This document shows, piece by piece, positions 6,371-8,780 of a stretch of DNA of 8,780 bases (its first letter is position 1; every line of letters begins with the position of its first letter). Position numbers and translations under genes: made by a program. The notes below the pieces were generated by a model. The model had not been told where the DNA came from, did no database searches, and saw nothing but the letters and a program-made list of their open reading frames with translations. Origin of the DNA: S010-17 sp036478895 (GTDB lineage Bacteria > Bacteroidota > Bacteroidia > Flavobacteriales > Flavobacteriaceae); contig JAZGEV010000077.1 of the NCBI GenBank assembly GCA_036478895.1, forward strand, positions 1 through 8,780, given 5' to 3'.

Positions 6371-8353
6371 CTACTTTTCTTGTTGATTGTTAAAATTTTT
6401 CACGCCTTCTTTTAGCCAGTTTTCGTATAGTTCTACATCGGGATTATAAACCGTAAAACCATTGAGCGGTTTTAAATCATCGTGACCAATAATTACATAA
6501 TAAGGTTGTGCATTTGCTTTATAATTATTGACTTGAAATTCGCTCCATTTATTGCCATAAGTACGTATTTTTTTGCCTGTTTTTTCTGATTTATATTGTT
6601 CAGATTTTGGTAACATTTTTTTATCATCTACATACAAAGATATTAAGACAACATCATTTTTTAGTTGCGGTAAAATGGTTTCTTTTGGCCAAACATTTTC
6701 TTCCATACGTCTACAATTCACACAATTTTTCCCTGTAAAATCTAATAAAATTGGTTTACCAACTTTTTTAGCATACGCTAAGCCATCTTTAAAGTCATGA
6801 AATGCTATAATATCATGCGGTTTCATATAATGCGCACCTTCTGGAAGATCTGAATGTGAAGCGGAACTGCCTCCAGAGCCTAATTTTTGATAACCAACAC
6901 CGTAAGGAGATTCGCTATAATCACTCATTGCTGGTGGCAAGCCACTAATCAATTTTAATGGTGCGCCCCAAAGACCTGGAATTAAATAAACCACAAAAAT
7001 AAGTGTTGTTATACCCAATAATAATCTACCTACGGATAAAAACTTTAATGGAGAATCATGTGGTAATTGAATTTTTCCAAATAAATAGAATGCCAATACA
7101 GTAAATATTGCAATCCATATGGCTAAGAACATTTCTCGTTCTATATAATGGAAATCCCACGCAATATCTGCATTTGATAAGAATTTGAATGCTAAAGCCA
7201 GTTCTAAAAACCCTAAAACTACTTTTACGGTGTTTAACCAACCGCCCGATTTTGGCAATGAATTTAACCAACCTGGAAATGCTGCAAATAATGCAAAAGG
7301 TAATGCAATGGCTAATGAAAAACCAAGCATACTAAGGATTGGCGCTATAAATTCACCTTGCGAAGCTGCTGCAACTAAAGCCGAACCAACAATTGGACCT
7401 GTACAAGAAAAAGAGACAATAGCTAAAGCTAAAGCCATAAATAAAATACCTATTATACCACCTTTATCGGCTTGTGAGTCTACTTTGTTTGCCCAAGAAT
7501 TTGGTAACATTATTTCAAAAGCCCCTAAAAAGGAAACCGCAAAAACAATCAATATTACAAAGAAAACTAAATTAAACCATGGATTTGTGGAGAGTTCATT
7601 TAGTGCAGTTGCGCCAAAAACAGCACTAACAAATACGCCAAGTAAAACATATAATACAATAATTGCAACACCATAAATAATGGCATTTCTTATGCCTTGC
7701 GCTCTATTTTTACTTTGCTTGGTAAAGAAACTTACTGTCATTGGTATCATTGGGAATACACAAGGTGTTAATAAGGCTGCAAAACCAGCAAAGAAACTTA
7801 GTATAAATAATGTCCATAAGCCTTTCTTTTCTTCTTTAGGCGCATTATCGCTAGCTTTCATTTCTGTAACAGCCGTAGCTTTACTCAAATCAAAAGTGGC
7901 TCCATGTTCTACTTGAATACACGATTCTTTACAGACTTGACCGTATAATGTAGCTTCTACCTTGGTAACGTCTTTTAGTAGTTTAATGCGTTGTTTTAAG
8001 GTAGCGTTTTTTGAGAAAAAGGTTTCTTCTTTACCCCAAGTTTCACTAAATTCTTTATGTGTTTCAGATTCTAAAGCTTTTCCAATAAAGGTAAATAAAG
8101 AGTCTTTTTGCTCGCTATCAATATCAATAGGTAGCGATGCGCCTTCTGGATTATACTGTGAATATAAATGCCATTTATCTTCAATTTCAGCTTTAAATAC
8201 CAGATAAAATTCTTTGTCGTTTATTTTTTCAACGGATGTTTTCCAAGTTACAGGGTCTTTCAATGTTCCTGCATCACCAAGACTAAAATCTTGCGAAAAC
8301 ACACTAGTTGATACTACAAATAACGCAATTAATAAGCTGAAAAATTTATTCAT
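6371..8353 (-). CDS. dsbD: Thiol:disulfide interchange protein DsbD (cytoplasm-to-periplasm electron transporter)
   Basis: DsbD carries electrons from cytoplasmic thioredoxin to periplasmic thiol proteins. In the 660-aa protein: signal peptide 1–20 (cleavage near VFS-QD); an N-terminal periplasmic domain about 22–160 with a C141-x3-C145 pair; a multi-helix membrane domain about 178–465; and a C-terminal thioredoxin domain about 515–655 with CVNC (C544, C547) and a cis-Pro at P617. The membrane redox cysteines are C198 in LLTPCVFPMIPM and C317 in SFSCTGPIVG. All three Cys pairs needed for the relay are present. E. coli DsbD is about 565 aa; the extra length lies mainly in the N-terminal domain and in a Ser/Gly-rich linker before the thioredoxin domain (about 466–510). 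The first Cys pair is closer together than in E. coli. ATG overlaps the tilS stop by 8 nt. Confidence 0.96.
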   Translation of the reverse strand: MNKFFSLLIALFVVSTSVFSQDFSLGDAGTLKDPVTWKTSVEKINDKEFYLVFKAEIEDKWHLYSQYNPEGASLPIDIDSEQKDSLFTFIGKALESETHKEFSETWGKEETFFSKNATLKQRIKLLKDVTKVEATLYGQVCKESCIQVEHGATFDLSKATAVTEMKASDNAPKEEKKGLWTLFILSFFAGFAALLTPCVFPMIPMTVSFFTKQSKNRAQGIRNAIIYGVAIIVLYVLLGVFVSAVFGATALNELSTNPWFNLVFFVILIVFAVSFLGAFEIMLPNSWANKVDSQADKGGIIGILFMALALAIVSFSCTGPIVGSALVAAASQGEFIAPILSMLGFSLAIALPFALFAAFPGWLNSLPKSGGWLNTVKVVLGFLELALAFKFLSNADIAWDFHYIEREMFLAIWIAIFTVLAFYLFGKIQLPHDSPLKFLSVGRLLLGITTLIFVVYLIPGLWGAPLKLISGLPPAMSDYSESPYGVGYQKLGSGGSSASHSDLPEGAHYMKPHDIIAFHDFKDGLAYAKKVGKPILLDFTGKNCVNCRRMEENVWPKETILPQLKNDVVLISLYVDDKKMLPKSEQYKSEKTGKKIRTYGNKWSEFQVNNYKANAQPYYVIIGHDDLKPLNGFTVYNPDVELYENWLKEGVKNFNNQQEK

Positions 8354-8780
8354 TATGTTCTGTTTTATAAAATTCTAAAATTTGAGTTGTTCTTGAGGTT
8401 ATTTTAAAACGTTCGTCTTGGCGTTTTCCTATAATCCAAACAATTTCATTGTCCGACAAAAGTAACCAAATATTTTCTTTTTCTATGAGTGATATTTTCT
8501 CATCTTTAAAATACTTACTTAATTTCTTTTTACCTTCCATGCCTATTGGGTAAAAGTAGTCTCCTTTTTGCCATTTTCTTACAATTAACGGGAATTTTAA
8601 CAAATTTTTATCAAATTTGATACTTATTGACTGCTGAATTTTGACTGCTGAATGTTTAATGTTAAATGTTGAATGTTGGATGGTGACTAATGTATCAGTT
8701 TCATTAATTGTTATAAATTGTCTTGCGTCTTTTGTTTTACTTCTTGATTCTAACAACAAAACATCTCTATCCTTAAGTAA
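8346..8780 (-). CDS. tilS: tRNA(Ile)-lysidine synthetase TilS, C-terminal part (5' end outside window)
   Basis: TilS converts C34 of tRNA-Ile(CAU) to lysidine, so that it reads AUA as Ile. The frame is open from the right edge (LLKDRDVLLLESRSK) to TAA at 8348–8346, giving 144 residues. The C-terminal domain is clear: FPLIVRKWQKGDYFYPIGM, then GKKKLSKYFKDEKISLIEKE, NIWLLLSDNEIVWIIGKR and DERFKIT, as in flavobacterial TilS. The N-terminal PP-loop ATPase with its SGGxDS motif lies beyond the edge. Between the LLKDR strand and the FPLIVRKW strand sits a repetitive stretch, TIQHSTF-NIKHSAV-KIQQSIS, encoded by a 7-nt tandem repeat (8629–8684). The frame and everything downstream stay intact, so the gene is probably functional. 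The last 8 bases (ATGAATAA) are shared with the dsbD start. It is the first visible gene of the minus-strand operon, whose promoter is not in the window. Confidence 0.93.
   Translation of the reverse strand, partial: LLKDRDVLLLESRSKTKDARQFITINETDTLVTIQHSTFNIKHSAVKIQQSISIKFDKNLLKFPLIVRKWQKGDYFYPIGMEGKKKLSKYFKDEKISLIEKENIWLLLSDNEIVWIIGKRQDERFKITSRTTQILEFYKTEHNE
8629..8684. repeat. Heptanucleotide tandem repeat (8 units) inside the tilS coding frame
   Basis: On the plus strand the units are GACTGCT, GAATTTT, GACTGCT, GAATGTT, TAATGTT, AAATGTT, GAATGTT and GGATGGT: eight heptamers in exact register, no indels, fitting the pattern GAATGTT/GACTGCT. In the coding direction the core unit is AACATTC. 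The array carries no stop in the tilS frame. As 3 × 7 nt = 21 nt, translation gives a 7-residue periodicity with conserved Ile at position 2 and Ser at position 5. Confidence 0.85.

Noticed and set aside
7185..7676. 163-codon plus-strand open frame opposite dsbD.
   Set aside because: It is antisense to the membrane domain of dsbD, has Ala/Lys/Thr-rich composition mirroring hydrophobic codons, and shows no recognisable motif.

Overview
The window is from a low-GC bacterium of the Bacteroidetes, almost certainly a Flavobacteriaceae member. The evidence is the DUF4293–rho divergent pair, a Rho with a long Lys/Pro/Thr-rich N-terminal insert, promoter −7 boxes of the TAnnTTTG type instead of TATAAT, A-rich rather than Shine-Dalgarno leaders, and the Bacteroidetes-like initiator tRNA. 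The genus cannot be fixed from sequence alone; protein style fits marine genera.

Left part (1–1440): the last 98 codons of mfd (+ strand) run in from the left edge. A ~128-bp element with inverted termini of the TAACCACAAAG type follows at 301–428. It abuts and apparently truncates a decayed lipoprotein gene (− strand), which has a stop directly after its lipobox. A compact flavoprotein with one FAD domain (− strand, 805–1416) comes next.

Middle (1500–4260): DUF4293 (−) and rho (+) diverge from a 213-bp spacer that holds candidate promoters, a perfect 8-bp inverted repeat and a tandem octamer. Both genes end in intrinsic-type hairpins. An initiator tRNA-fMet follows rho. It has a textbook Bacteroidetes promoter and a hairpin with U-runs on both strands that also serves the convergent operon.

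Right part (4261–8780): a tightly packed − strand operon reads tilS (cut by the right edge) – dsbD – pepP – alpha/beta hydrolase. tilS and dsbD overlap by 8 bp, dsbD and pepP are 1 bp apart, and a 33-bp gap precedes the hydrolase, which seems to start with TTG. The genes cover tRNA-Ile lysidine modification, electron transfer to the periplasm, proline-peptide degradation and an unassigned esterase-like activity; they look co-transcribed rather than one pathway.

The most unusual signal is inside tilS. Eight tandem copies of a 7-nt unit (8629–8684) are translated in frame, and because three units make 21 nt they appear in the protein as a 7-residue repeat. It looks like an intergenic-type repeat that has been absorbed into an essential coding sequence. 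No complete undescribed multi-gene system is visible; most of the window is housekeeping DNA.
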